64,000 nt of DNA from Bradyrhizobium sp. 186 (GTDB lineage Bacteria > Pseudomonadota > Alphaproteobacteria > Rhizobiales > Xanthobacteraceae). The stretch is from contig NZ_CP082164.1 of NCBI RefSeq assembly GCF_023101685.1, positions 10,075,001 through 10,139,000 on the forward strand, read 5' to 3'. Each line of letters opens with the position of its first letter. The stretch's first letter is position 1. A program made the position numbers and the translations under genes. Under the pieces are notes generated by a model that saw nothing but the letters and a program-made list of their open reading frames with translations, was not told the origin of the DNA and ran no database searches. Below are positions 54,207 through 64,000 of this stretch, piece by piece.

Positions 54207-54390
54207 TGTTCATCGTTTCAACCAATTGAAACCAAAATCGGGCGCGTGCGCTGGAACCGGGCTTTGCCCGAGGAACCCGAGGATTCTACTGCAAAGACAG
54301 TTTTTGCGGCAGTGTTGCGCAGCAGGAATTGTGCTGCGCAGCGGAACTGCACGAGCCGCATTATGTCTGGGGCATGGCGCTGCCTTGCTT

Positions 54391-55215
54391 TTACCTCGTG
54401 TCGTCGAGCAGGCGCGCGAGGAATGTGCGCACGTCGCTTGGCGCATCGAAGTGGCCGTTGACGCCGATGGCGCGGCGACCGACCGAGAAGGAAAGCCCGT
54501 CCATATCGGGCATGATCGCGAACACGGTCTCGTCGGTGACGTCGTCGCCGATGAAGATCGGACGGCGCCCCATGAACGGCTCGTGTTTCATCAATTCGCG
54601 CACGCCGCTTGCCTTGGTGAAGCCGGAATGCTTGATCTCGCAGACGAACTTGCCGGGCAGCACCTCGATCGGCGCGTTGGGAAGATCTGCGCGGATCAGC
54701 GACACGGATTCGTAGATCGCCCTCTCCGCATGCGGCGCGAGGCGATAGTGCAGCGCGAGCGAATAGCCCTTGTCCTCGAGCAGAATGCCCGGGCTGAGCT
54801 TTGCAATCGCGGCCAGCCGCCGCTTCAACTCCTTGTCCATCGGCGGCGCGTGCACGTCGTCCGCTTCATTGTCCACCGACAGACGCATCTCCGCGCCGTG
54901 ACCACCGACGCCGCAATAGACGTCGGGGGCAAAGATCAGGTCGAGGTCGTTGAGCGAGCGGCCGCTGACCAGCGCCAACGCGCCCGACGTGCGTTCCACC
55001 AGCCGGTTGAGGGTATTCGACAGCCCCGGCGGCACCCAGACCTCGCGCGGCGTCGGCATCAGCTCAAGCAGCGTGCCGTCAACGTCGAGCAGGATCGCGA
55101 TCTCGTTCAGATGCGGCACGAGCGCATGCGGCACCGGCACCGTTTCCGGCGCGTCCTCGTCGTCGTGCATGGTTCGTTCGTCGTCCAATGGCATTTCCGC
55201 CAGTTCTGATTTCAT
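54391..55215 (-). CDS. otsB: Trehalose-6-phosphate phosphatase
   Basis: 274 residues, a HAD-family phosphatase: DVDGTLLE (nucleophile Asp44, acid Asp46), SGRSL, and FIGDDVTDE as the Mg-binding motif. It removes phosphate from trehalose-6-phosphate. Starts only three bases after the upstream MFS stop, so it is in one operon with it, and is followed by otsA on the same strand. Confidence 0.94.
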   Translation of the reverse strand: MKSELAEMPLDDERTMHDDEDAPETVPVPHALVPHLNEIAILLDVDGTLLELMPTPREVWVPPGLSNTLNRLVERTSGALALVSGRSLNDLDLIFAPDVYCGVGGHGAEMRLSVDNEADDVHAPPMDKELKRRLAAIAKLSPGILLEDKGYSLALHYRLAPHAERAIYESVSLIRADLPNAPIEVLPGKFVCEIKHSGFTKASGVRELMKHEPFMGRRPIFIGDDVTDETVFAIMPDMDGLSFSVGRRAIGVNGHFDAPSDVRTFLARLLDDTR

Positions 55216-55218
55216 AGC

Positions 55219-56706
55219 TTACTCCATAAAGGCGAGCGGCCGCGCGATTTGTTCGAGCGATCTGCGTTCCGCGGCGACGGCATAGCGCCACGCCACGATC
55301 GCGGCCGCGATCATCAGTGCTGCCCCCAGCAAATAGCCGGCGAACACGCTGTTGCGCGAGCCGGTGTCGATCAACACGCCGAACAGCGCCGGCCCGATCA
55401 CGCCGCCGATGCCGGTACCAACCGCGTAGAACACCGCGATCGCCAGCGCGCGGATTTCCAGCGGAAAGGTCTCGCTGACGGTGAGATAGGCTGCGCTCGC
55501 AGCGGGCGAGGCGAAGAAGAAAATCACCATCCAGGCGATGGTCTGCCCTTGCGCGCTCAGGGCGCCGATCGAGAACAGATAGCCCGACAGCGCCAGCAGG
55601 AGGCCTGAGATGCCATAGGTGAACGTGATCATGGTGCGGCGGCCCAGCGTATCGAACAGGCGGCCGAGCAAGAGCGGGCCGAGGAAGTTGCCGGCGGCGA
55701 ACGGGAGCAGGTACCAGCCGACGTGATCGGCGCTGATGCCGTAGAAGTCAGTCAGCACAAGCGCGAAGGTGAAGAAGATCGCGTTGTAGAAGAAGGCCTG
55801 CGCGATCATCAGCACAAGGCCGACCACGGCTCGCTGGCGATGGGTGAAGAATAGCGTGTGCACGACTTCGCCCAGCGGCGTGTGATCGCGCATCTTGAGG
55901 CGGATCTTCGCAAAGCCCGCGCCGCCACTATCGTGGTTATGTCCGACCACCGAGCGCTCGATCTCGTCGACGATTTCATGCGCCTTTTCGGGATGCCCAT
56001 GGATCATAAGCCAGCGCGGACTTTCCGGGATCCACATCCGCATCAGCAGCACGACGAGGCCGATGGCCGCGCCGATGAGATAGGCCAGGCGCCAGCCGAT
56101 ATCTGGACCGATTACCGCGGGGTCGAGCAAGACGATAGCCGCAACGGCGCCCATCGCGGCGCCGATCCAGAAGCTGCCGTTGATGATGAGATCGGTCCAG
56201 CCGCGATAGCGCGCCGGCACCAGTTCCTGGATGGTCGAATTGATCGCGGTGTATTCGCCGCCGATACCGGCGCCGGTGAGGAAACGGAACAGCGCGTAGC
56301 TCGCGATATTCCAGGACAATGCGGTTGCGGCGGTCGCCGAGAGATAGAGCGCGAGCGTGATGAAGAACAGTTTCTTGCGACCTATGCGGTCGGTCAACCA
56401 GCCGAAGCCGAGCGCGCCCAGCACCGCGCCGGCAAGATAAGCGGAGTTGGCAATGCCGAGGTCGAGGTTCGAGAAGCGCAAGGTCGGGCTCTGCTTGAGC
56501 GCACCGGAGAGAGCGCCCGCCAACGTCACCTCGAGGCCGTCGAGGATCCAGGTGATGCCGAGCGCCAGCACGATGCGGGTGTGAAAGCCGCTCCAAGGCA
56601 GCGCATCGAGTCGCGCGGGAATGCTGGTCTCGATGATGCGGTCGGCTGCGGCCGCCGCCGAGACCGCAGGACCAAGATTCAGTGCTGGGCTTTGCTGCAA
56701 TTCCAT
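55219..56706 (-). CDS. MFS transporter of the trehalose gene cluster
   Basis: 495 residues from the ATG at 56706. The first transmembrane segment is FHTRIVLALGITWILDGLEV, followed by FGWLTDRIGRKKLFFITLAL (MFS loop 2-3 motif) and FRFLTGAGIGGEYTAINSTI, typical of the metabolite:H+ symporter/sugar porter group. Cytoplasmic loop rich in His/Asp between helices 6 and 7. Operon leader to otsB. The substrate is unknown; by context a sugar or compatible solute is possible. Confidence 0.85.
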   Translation of the reverse strand: MELQQSPALNLGPAVSAAAAADRIIETSIPARLDALPWSGFHTRIVLALGITWILDGLEVTLAGALSGALKQSPTLRFSNLDLGIANSAYLAGAVLGALGFGWLTDRIGRKKLFFITLALYLSATAATALSWNIASYALFRFLTGAGIGGEYTAINSTIQELVPARYRGWTDLIINGSFWIGAAMGAVAAIVLLDPAVIGPDIGWRLAYLIGAAIGLVVLLMRMWIPESPRWLMIHGHPEKAHEIVDEIERSVVGHNHDSGGAGFAKIRLKMRDHTPLGEVVHTLFFTHRQRAVVGLVLMIAQAFFYNAIFFTFALVLTDFYGISADHVGWYLLPFAAGNFLGPLLLGRLFDTLGRRTMITFTYGISGLLLALSGYLFSIGALSAQGQTIAWMVIFFFASPAASAAYLTVSETFPLEIRALAIAVFYAVGTGIGGVIGPALFGVLIDTGSRNSVFAGYLLGAALMIAAAIVAWRYAVAAERRSLEQIARPLAFME

Positions 56707-56880
56707 CGCGTTGTTGCGTCTAACCAATGCCACGCTCGACGTGACGTGGACGGATTCGATCGATCATGAGAGTGCGGCATTCCGCCTGCCACCTGCGACA
56801 ACGCCTGCGGCGGTGGCGGGTTCCTTTGGGAACACCGCCCCGGCCCGTTCGTTTCCGATGGAGCCGCAAGGAGTTGATGC

Positions 56881-57255
56881 ATGGCTCAAGTCAGAAAGAG
56901 GACACATTCGCGCAAAACAGCAGCGCGCCGGAAGACCAGCGCGCGAGGCAGCGCCACCACGCGCAAGAACTCAACACGTGCCGCGCCGAAGCGCTGGTCG
57001 CAGCATGTCACCAAGGAAAGCAACGCGCTCGACCTGAAGCGCGGCGTATTCAAGCTGACCAGCCCGAAGCAGATCGCGGCCTCGCTGAAGCGCTCGGCCG
57101 AGCACAGTTCGCGCCGCAAGACCGGCGCCTACCGCTCGGCGCTGTCGATGCTGACGTTCTACATCAATCGTGCCGGGAGTACGCTGCCGAAGACGCAACG
57201 GACGCGATTGGAGCGGGCGAAGGTGGAGCTGAAGCGGGCGTTTGGGAGGGAGTGA
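56881..57255 (+). CDS. DUF3175 protein with basic N-terminal tail
   Basis: 124 residues. The first 37 are Lys/Arg/Ser/Thr-rich. Then KRWSQHVTKESNALDLKRGV, IAASLKRSAEHSSRRKTGAY and ALSMLTFYINRAGSTLP match the DUF3175 family. Function unknown; the basic tail suggests nucleic-acid binding. Monocistronic, divergent from the trehalose-cluster MFS gene. Confidence 0.85.
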   Translation: MAQVRKRTHSRKTAARRKTSARGSATTRKNSTRAAPKRWSQHVTKESNALDLKRGVFKLTSPKQIAASLKRSAEHSSRRKTGAYRSALSMLTFYINRAGSTLPKTQRTRLERAKVELKRAFGRE

Positions 57256-57386
57256 GATTTCGACAGCGCCTCTCCCTCCCTCGTCGTCCTGGACAAGCGA
57301 GCGGAGCGAGCGCTGATCCAGGACCCATTGCCCCAGGGCGTGGTTTGGCGAAGACTCGCGGTTATCAGCTCGCCCTACGACTCCTC

Positions 57387-58506
57387 CCTGTGGTAATGGG
57401 TCCCGACCTTCGCCAGGACGACACTGGAGGGTGATGCGACAGCGGAGCGTTACGCTGCCCTGATATTCCCCATGAAGCGGTCGAGTTCGGCGCGCAGGCG
57501 GGTGCTTTCGCTGGAGAGGGACTTGGCCGAGTTGAGGACCTCCTCCGAGGCAGACCCGGTCTCGGCGGCGCCGCGGTTGACCTGGCCGATGTCGGTGGCG
57601 GCGGTCTGAGTCCCTTGCGCGACGGTCTGGACGCTGCGGGCAATCTCCTGCGTCGCCGCGCCCTGCTGCTCCACCGCGCTGGCGATCGATGTCGAGATCG
57701 ACGAGATCTGGCCGATGGTCGCGCCGATCTCCTTGATCGCGGCGACTGACTCGGCGGTGGCGCCCTGCATGCCGGCAATGTGCGAGGAAATCTCGTCGGT
57801 GGCTTTTGCCGTCTGGCTCGCCAGCGACTTCACTTCGCTCGCAACCACGGCAAAGCCGCGGCCGGCCTCGCCAGCGCGCGCCGCCTCGATGGTGGCATTC
57901 AGCGCGAGAAGATTGGTCTGCTCGGCGATCGCCGTGATCAGCTTGACGACCTCGCCGATCTGCTGGGCCGCATGCGACAGTTTTCCGATGCGGCTGTCGG
58001 TTTCCTTGGCCTGCCCAACGGCGGCTTCCGCGATGCGGCTGGAATCGCGCACCTGGCGGCCGATCTCCTCGACCGAGGCCGAGAGCTCTTCCGTCGCGGT
58101 CGCGACCGACTGCATGTTGCTCGAGGCCTGCTCGGAGACGCCGGCGACCTGGCTCGACAGCGTCTGCGTGGTCTCGGCTGTACGCGTCAGCGTCGAGGCG
58201 GATGATTCGAGCTGCACGGCGGAGGCCGAGACGTTGGAGACGATGGCACCGACCGCGCTCTCGAACTCGTCGGCAAAGCGGATCAGCTCGGAGCGGCGGG
58301 CCGCACTTGCCTCCTTGTTCTGGGCCTCGCTCACGGCTGCATCGCGCTCGGCTTTCGCCACCGCCTGGACCTTGAACTCCTCGACCGCGCCGGCCATCTC
58401 GCCGATCTCGTCCTTGCGGCCGAGTCCCGGCAGCACGACGTCGAAATTGCCCGAGGCGAGCTCGCGCATCGCCTTGCACATCGCGATCATCGGACGCGAG
58501 ATGCCG
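57387..58506. repeat. 1.12-kb long direct repeat, copy 1
   Basis: Appears identical to 59755-60874 (offset 2368 bases) at the nucleotide level, since the translations in both strands' frames agree throughout. It covers the signalling half of the first chemoreceptor plus about 63 bases beyond the stop codon, and ends sharply just after ATGCCG. Confidence 0.88.
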
Positions 58507-59483
58507 TTACCGAGCATCCAAGCCAGCACGGCACCGACGGCAAGACCACCCAGCGCCATCATCAGCATCAGCCACTCGGTCTCCACGATCGTCGCATTGG
58601 CGCTCGCCTCGATGCGCTGCTGGTCGGCGGTCAGGTCCGACCGCAGCTCAGCCGAGAGTTTGACGATAGAGGCAGCCGTCTTCGTCATCTCGCCGTTCAG
58701 CTTGACGATGACCTTCACGTTCTCGGACAGCTTCGTGAAGGAGGTGCGGTACTGCTTCAGCAGGTTGCCGATCTCGGTGACACGATCGGTGATCTTCTGG
58801 TCGTTCGCATAGATCGAGACCAGCAGGGTCTCCAGGAACTTGATGCGGGCGATCACGCCATCGGCGGTCTTCGGCTCCGGTTTGGCGACGAAGGCGCTGA
58901 CCGAGGTGGAGACCGCGAGATATTGTGAGGTGACGTCCTTGGCCGTGGTCTGGACCGATCCGAGCCCCGCCAGCGCCGCGGTGTCGGCAAGATCGTCGAA
59001 CTTGAAACGAATCTTGTTGCCGACGCTGTTCAGCTCGTCGGTTGCGATCTTGCCGTTCTCGCGCGTCAGCGTGATGATCTCGCTGAACACCTTGGTGAAA
59101 CGCTGGAACTCGGCCTCGAGCTTGCCGACCTGCTCGCGGCGCGCGGCCCCGGTCGTGGCAGACATCGACTTCGAGATTGCCGCCTTCAGGTTCTCTTCGG
59201 CAGCCTTCGCCGCGGTCTCGTCGTCCGCCGCACCGGTCAGCGTATAGGCCCGCGCCAGTCCCTGATAGGCGATCAGCTCGCGATCGACGGTCCGCGCCAG
59301 ATTGGCTTCCGACACGCTGGTTCGGTAGGAGGCCACGGCGCCCGCGATTCGCTCGAAGCCGAAATAGGCAAAGGCCATACTGACGGCGAGGATGGCAAGC
59401 ACCGCCACGAAGCCGAGGATGATTTTTGCGCGAAAACGCAAGGTGAGCAGCTTCGATGTGTTCGGCTTGGATTTAACGGACAT
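57450..59483 (-). CDS. Methyl-accepting chemotaxis protein 1
   Basis: 677 residues. An N-terminal membrane segment ([20 protein letters not shown]), a periplasmic helical sensor of about 280 residues, a second membrane segment ([20 protein letters not shown]), HAMP ([14 protein letters not shown] and [14 protein letters not shown]), then the cytoplasmic domain with the conserved hairpin [20 protein letters not shown]. Senses a periplasmic ligand and controls CheA. The start at 59483 (MSVKSKPN) is preferred over the longer frame. Its C-terminal half is identical to the next receptor; the sensors differ. Confidence 0.93.
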   Translation of the reverse strand: MSVKSKPNTSKLLTLRFRAKIILGFVAVLAILAVSMAFAYFGFERIAGAVASYRTSVSEANLARTVDRELIAYQGLARAYTLTGAADDETAAKAAEENLKAAISKSMSATTGAARREQVGKLEAEFQRFTKVFSEIITLTRENGKIATDELNSVGNKIRFKFDDLADTAALAGLGSVQTTAKDVTSQYLAVSTSVSAFVAKPEPKTADGVIARIKFLETLLVSIYANDQKITDRVTEIGNLLKQYRTSFTKLSENVKVIVKLNGEMTKTAASIVKLSAELRSDLTADQQRIEASANATIVETEWLMLMMALGGLAVGAVLAWMLGNGISRPMIAMCKAMRELASGNFDVVLPGLGRKDEIGEMAGAVEEFKVQAVAKAERDAAVSEAQNKEASAARRSELIRFADEFESAVGAIVSNVSASAVQLESSASTLTRTAETTQTLSSQVAGVSEQASSNMQSVATATEELSASVEEIGRQVRDSSRIAEAAVGQAKETDSRIGKLSHAAQQIGEVVKLITAIAEQTNLLALNATIEAARAGEAGRGFAVVASEVKSLASQTAKATDEISSHIAGMQGATAESVAAIKEIGATIGQISSISTSIASAVEQQGAATQEIARSVQTVAQGTQTAATDIGQVNRGAAETGSASEEVLNSAKSLSSESTRLRAELDRFMGNIRAA

Positions 59484-59754
59484 TCCCCCACCCCATTCCA
59501 TTCGCGGAAAACCAGGCGCAGTCCGGGAGCAGCCCGCTCCCCGACTCTTCTGCACGTTACCGGGCAAAGGATAAGCGCCGGTAAATTTGTGGCATCGCAA
59601 CTTGCGGTTCGGTGCCGCGGGGACACAGTCGCCGCCGTTAGGAGTTGAGTACCAGCGTCAATCTCCGCTCGTCGTCCCGGCGAGGGCCGGGATCCATACC
59701 CCCAGGGAGAAGTGCGGCGCGAGCTGGTAACCCCGAGTCTTCGCCAAACCACGT

Positions 59755-60874
59755 CCTGTGGTAATGGGTCCCGACCTTCGCCAGGACGACACTGGAGGGT
59801 GATGCGACAGCGGAGCGTTACGCTGCCCTGATATTCCCCATGAAGCGGTCGAGTTCGGCGCGCAGGCGGGTGCTTTCGCTGGAGAGGGACTTGGCCGAGT
59901 TGAGGACCTCCTCCGAGGCAGACCCGGTCTCGGCGGCGCCGCGGTTGACCTGGCCGATGTCGGTGGCGGCGGTCTGAGTCCCTTGCGCGACGGTCTGGAC
60001 GCTGCGGGCAATCTCCTGCGTCGCCGCGCCCTGCTGCTCCACCGCGCTGGCGATCGATGTCGAGATCGACGAGATCTGGCCGATGGTCGCGCCGATCTCC
60101 TTGATCGCGGCGACTGACTCGGCGGTGGCGCCCTGCATGCCGGCAATGTGCGAGGAAATCTCGTCGGTGGCTTTTGCCGTCTGGCTCGCCAGCGACTTCA
60201 CTTCGCTCGCAACCACGGCAAAGCCGCGGCCGGCCTCGCCAGCGCGCGCCGCCTCGATGGTGGCATTCAGCGCGAGAAGATTGGTCTGCTCGGCGATCGC
60301 CGTGATCAGCTTGACGACCTCGCCGATCTGCTGGGCCGCATGCGACAGTTTTCCGATGCGGCTGTCGGTTTCCTTGGCCTGCCCAACGGCGGCTTCCGCG
60401 ATGCGGCTGGAATCGCGCACCTGGCGGCCGATCTCCTCGACCGAGGCCGAGAGCTCTTCCGTCGCGGTCGCGACCGACTGCATGTTGCTCGAGGCCTGCT
60501 CGGAGACGCCGGCGACCTGGCTCGACAGCGTCTGCGTGGTCTCGGCTGTACGCGTCAGCGTCGAGGCGGATGATTCGAGCTGCACGGCGGAGGCCGAGAC
60601 GTTGGAGACGATGGCACCGACCGCGCTCTCGAACTCGTCGGCAAAGCGGATCAGCTCGGAGCGGCGGGCCGCACTTGCCTCCTTGTTCTGGGCCTCGCTC
60701 ACGGCTGCATCGCGCTCGGCTTTCGCCACCGCCTGGACCTTGAACTCCTCGACCGCGCCGGCCATCTCGCCGATCTCGTCCTTGCGGCCGAGTCCCGGCA
60801 GCACGACGTCGAAATTGCCCGAGGCGAGCTCGCGCATCGCCTTGCACATCGCGATCATCGGACGCGAGATGCCG
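59755..60874. repeat. 1.12-kb long direct repeat, copy 2
   Basis: The second copy of 57387-58506, covering the same part of the neighbouring chemoreceptor gene and the same bases after its stop. Confidence 0.88.
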
Positions 60875-61857
60875 GTGCCCAGCAGGAAGGCAAGGACGGC
60901 ACCCAGCAGCGTGCCGCCAACGGCCAGCATCAGCACCAGATGCTCGGTCCGCTCGATCGTTGCTTCCGACTCCGAATCCAGCCGCTGCTGCTCGGCGACG
61001 AGGTCCGCCTTCATGGCGGTCGCCCCCTGAAGGATCGCGCCCGCCGAGCCGCTCATCTCGGTAACGAGGTCGTCGATCATCTTGGCGTTGGCGATCAACT
61101 TCTCCAGCGCCTCGCGGTAGGCGCCGAGCAATCCCTTTGCATCCTTCAGGCCGGCGACGATCTTGTCGTCCATGGAATAGACGGCGCCGAGCGAGTTCTC
61201 GACGAATTTCAGCCGCGCCAGCGCGCTGGTGGCGATCGCCTGGTCGGACGTCAGCACGAAATTGGTCGCCGCCGCGCTCGCGGTCTGGAACTGGGCATTG
61301 ACCTGCTTGGTGCCGAACTCGATCGCCTGCGCCTCGGAATCGGAGGCGTTGTTGCCGATGTCGTCAAGCTTGTACTTCAGGAGGTTGGCGTTACGCGTGA
61401 GCTGGTTCTGCACCAGCAGCGCGCTGTCGCGCTTGGCCTGGAGGACCTTTGCGAAGGTCGCGGAGAAGTTCGAAAACTCCTTGGCGAGCTTGTTGAGGCT
61501 CTCCTGCCGCGCCGGCTTCTTGGCACTCTTGACCGCCTGGTCGATGGCCCCCTTCAGGCTGGCCTCGGTGTCCAGCGCAGCCTTGGCGTCGTCCTCCTTG
61601 CCGGTAACGACGAAATATTTGACCGCCGAGCGGTAGGCGAGCAGCTCACGGTCGATGTTGCGGGCGAGATCGGCCTCGGTGACGCTGGTGCGGTAGGACC
61701 CGACACCGGACGAGACCCGCTCGAAGCCGAAATAGGCAAACGCCATGCTGCCGGCGGAGATCACCAGCACCGCGGCAAAGCCGAGGATGATCTTTGCGCG
61801 GAACCGGAGGGTCGGAAATATGGTGCGCTTTGACGGCGACGCGATACGCCCGGACAT
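59818..61857 (-). CDS. Methyl-accepting chemotaxis protein 2
   Basis: 679 residues from the ATG at 61857 ([10 protein letters not shown]). Same layout as receptor 1: membrane segment [20 protein letters not shown], a helical periplasmic sensor with different sequence ([20 protein letters not shown], then [20 protein letters not shown]), second membrane segment [24 protein letters not shown] and signalling domain. From [20 protein letters not shown] onward it is identical to receptor 1. Tandem duplication with later homogenisation explains this best. Confidence 0.93.
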   Translation of the reverse strand: MSGRIASPSKRTIFPTLRFRAKIILGFAAVLVISAGSMAFAYFGFERVSSGVGSYRTSVTEADLARNIDRELLAYRSAVKYFVVTGKEDDAKAALDTEASLKGAIDQAVKSAKKPARQESLNKLAKEFSNFSATFAKVLQAKRDSALLVQNQLTRNANLLKYKLDDIGNNASDSEAQAIEFGTKQVNAQFQTASAAATNFVLTSDQAIATSALARLKFVENSLGAVYSMDDKIVAGLKDAKGLLGAYREALEKLIANAKMIDDLVTEMSGSAGAILQGATAMKADLVAEQQRLDSESEATIERTEHLVLMLAVGGTLLGAVLAFLLGTGISRPMIAMCKAMRELASGNFDVVLPGLGRKDEIGEMAGAVEEFKVQAVAKAERDAAVSEAQNKEASAARRSELIRFADEFESAVGAIVSNVSASAVQLESSASTLTRTAETTQTLSSQVAGVSEQASSNMQSVATATEELSASVEEIGRQVRDSSRIAEAAVGQAKETDSRIGKLSHAAQQIGEVVKLITAIAEQTNLLALNATIEAARAGEAGRGFAVVASEVKSLASQTAKATDEISSHIAGMQGATAESVAAIKEIGATIGQISSISTSIASAVEQQGAATQEIARSVQTVAQGTQTAATDIGQVNRGAAETGSASEEVLNSAKSLSSESTRLRAELDRFMGNIRAA

Positions 61858-62199
61858 TCCCACCCCCAATTTTCTATTCGGCCGCGATCCGGAGGCGCCC
61901 CGCCCCCAGACCCGGATGCGCAAAACTAGGGCAGAATCGATAAGGGGCGGTAAATTCGGCGCACAGGTGCAATTTTTGGCTTCGTCGGCCAAAGGCCGAC
62001 CGGATTGGGATGACCGCTGGGCATCCCACCTCGATCCACCGTCCCGCCGGGGACGACCGGTTCGCCCACGCAAACCATTGCGTCCCCGACCGGATCGGTG
62101 ACTTTTCCATGACGCGGGCGACCAAAATCCTAGTTGCAAAGTCCGGGGGCGGCGGTCTCTAATTAGAAACAATCAAAATCATCCCGGGAGGACTTCACC
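61858..62199. other. Divergent upstream region between MCP2 and the cox-like operon
   Basis: 342 bases with no gene. An AT-rich segment (AATTAGAAACAATCAAAATC) lies 20-40 bases before the 2Fe-2S gene and may be its promoter; a GGGAGG site follows. No palindrome worth calling. Confidence 0.45.
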
Positions 62200-62685
<486 letters not shown>

Positions 62686-62772
62686 AAACGGCTCGCCTCG
62701 AACAAAAGAACCACCACCGCGGCTTTCGATGGAAAGCGCGGGTCAAAACAATTCCGGTCGGGAGGACAGGAC

Positions 62773-64000
62773 ATGGGTGTTGAAGGCATCGGCGCAAGCG
62801 TCGTGCGCAAGGAAGACAAGCGTTTCATCACCGGCAAGGGCCGGTACGTCGACGACATCAAATTGCAGGGCATGACCCATGCCCATTTCATCAGAAGCCC
62901 GCATGCGCATGCCAAGGTGAAGGGGATCGACTCCGCCGAGGCGCTGAAGATGCCGGGCGTGGTCGCGGTGCTCACGGGCCAGCAGATCGTCGACGACAAG
63001 GTCGGCAACCTCATCTGCGGCTGGGCCATCACCTCCAAGGACGGCAGCCCGATGAAGATGGGCGCATGGCCGGCGATGGCGCCGGAGACGGTGCGCTTCG
63101 TCGGTCAGGCCGTCGCGGTCGTGATCGCGGAAAGCAAGAATCTGGCGCGCGACGCGGCCGAGGCCGTTGTCATCAACTATGAAGAGCTGCCGGCGGTCGC
63201 CGACGTTCACGCCGCGATCAAGGCCGGCGCGCCACAGCTTCATCCTGAAGCCCCCGGCAACCAGGTCTATGACTGGGTGATCGGCGACGAAGGCGCGGCG
63301 GATGCCGCCTTCGCGCAGGCCGCCAATGTGGTCAAGCTCGATGTCACCAACAACCGCCTCGCCCCGAACGCGATGGAGCCGCGCGCGGCGATCGCCGATT
63401 ACGATTCGGCGGAGGAGCATTTCACGCTCTACACGACGTCGCAGAACCCACACGTCGCCCGCCTCGTGCTGTCGGCGTTCTACAACATCGCCCCCGAGCA
63501 CAAGCTGCGCGTGATCGCGCCGGACGTCGGTGGCGGCTTCGGCTCGAAGATCTTCATCTATCCGGAGGAGATGGTGGCGCTGTGGGCCTCGAAGAAAGTC
63601 GGCCGTCCCGTGAAATGGACCGGCGACCGCACCGAGGCCTTCCTCACCGATGCGCATGGCCGCGACCATGTCACCCATGCCGAAATGGCGTTCGACGCCA
63701 ACAACAAGATCACCGGTTTGAAGGTCAAGACCTACGCCAATTTCGGCGCCTACATGTCGCTGTTCTCGTCGTCGGTGCCGACCTATCTCTACGCGACGCT
63801 GCTGTCGGGCCAGTACAACATCCCGGCGATCCATGCCGAGGTGATCGGGGTCTACACCAACACCACGCCGGTCGACGCCTATCGCGGCGCGGGCCGCCCC
63901 GAGGCGAGCTATTTGATCGAACGGCTGATGGAGACGGCGGCGCGGCAGCTGAAGGTCGATCCAGCCGCGCTGCGCCGGCAGAACTTCATCACCCAATTCC
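62773..64000 (+). CDS. Molybdopterin large subunit, form II CoxL-like (cut by window edge)
   Basis: The first 409 residues of a CoxL/XdhB-type Mo subunit. VRKEDKRFITGKGRYVDDIK, RSPHAHAKVKGID, FVGQAVAVVIAE and DVGGGFGSKIF are family landmarks. The active-site region reads DAYRGAGRPEASY: AYRGAGR is the form II signature, whereas true aerobic CO dehydrogenases have AYXCSFR. It is therefore probably a related aldehyde, purine or unknown-substrate hydroxylase. The medium FAD subunit, if present, lies beyond the window. Confidence 0.92.
   Translation, partial: MGVEGIGASVVRKEDKRFITGKGRYVDDIKLQGMTHAHFIRSPHAHAKVKGIDSAEALKMPGVVAVLTGQQIVDDKVGNLICGWAITSKDGSPMKMGAWPAMAPETVRFVGQAVAVVIAESKNLARDAAEAVVINYEELPAVADVHAAIKAGAPQLHPEAPGNQVYDWVIGDEGAADAAFAQAANVVKLDVTNNRLAPNAMEPRAAIADYDSAEEHFTLYTTSQNPHVARLVLSAFYNIAPEHKLRVIAPDVGGGFGSKIFIYPEEMVALWASKKVGRPVKWTGDRTEAFLTDAHGRDHVTHAEMAFDANNKITGLKVKTYANFGAYMSLFSSSVPTYLYATLLSGQYNIPAIHAEVIGVYTNTTPVDAYRGAGRPEASYLIERLMETAARQLKVDPAALRRQNFITQF

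Noticed and set aside
56971..60847. Two very long minus-strand frames (502 and 524 codons) rich in Arg over the chemoreceptor genes
   Set aside because: They are out-of-frame readings of the MCP genes; composition is Arg/Gly-rich with no family features, and their near identity only reflects the 1.12-kb repeat.

Overview
The window is high-GC alphaproteobacterial chromosome, most likely Bradyrhizobium or a close relative in Nitrobacteraceae. This rests on the gene families, codon use and characteristic intergenic palindromes, not on any database search. About half is ordinary metabolic chromosome. The stretch from about 16.4 to 52.0 kb is accessory DNA next to a tRNA-Ser gene.

Left chromosomal part (1-16.3 kb): the N-terminal part of recQ; a NodB-type polysaccharide deacetylase; a metY-metA pair for direct sulfhydrylation in methionine synthesis; an amidase with a lysine-rich tail; a uracil-DNA-glycosylase-fold protein translationally coupled to an amidohydrolase; an MFS exporter/aldo-keto reductase pair divergent from a LysR regulator; and a tartrate operon, ttuB-ttuC-ttuD-ttuE, whose ttuD carries a large in-frame internal deletion.

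Accessory zone. From 16.4 to 23.9 kb, intact genes (two AraC regulators, an NADH dehydrogenase-like flavoprotein, a metallo-beta-lactamase-fold hydrolase and an SDR) alternate with remnants of a catalase-like protein, an alpha/beta hydrolase, 3-hydroxybutyrate dehydrogenase and a peroxiredoxin. From 23.9 to 32.9 kb there is an RND efflux operon with two TetR regulators and a 49-bp palindromic operator, an alpha/beta hydrolase and a dead fabF. From 32.9 to 52.0 kb there is an integrative element: a P4-type integrase, AlpA, a private sliding clamp, an SSB-tailed protein, a frameshifted TOPRIM/ATPase replication protein, iteron-like repeats and a phage-tail-like protein. These are followed by an IS110 element, many small rhizobial hypothetical genes (several broken), a minimal ATP-dependent DNA ligase and two HEPN-like proteins. 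The last 14 bases of tRNA-Ser(GGA), including CCA, occur three times (23890, 32906, 52008), so two elements appear to be stacked at one tRNA attachment site.

Right chromosomal part (52.0-64 kb): the tRNA-Ser(GGA) gene; a small secreted protein; an MFS-otsB-otsA trehalose cluster with a likely EcfG-type promoter in front of otsA; a DUF3175 protein; two chemoreceptor genes sharing a 1.12-kb apparently identical block; and the start of a molybdenum hydroxylase operon (coxS-like, then coxL-like of the AYRGAGR type, cut by the window edge).

Main points of interest: the stacked tRNA-Ser elements with a self-contained replication module; the glycosylase/amidohydrolase pair; the deleted ttuD; the homogenised chemoreceptors; and the HEPN-like pair beside the tRNA.
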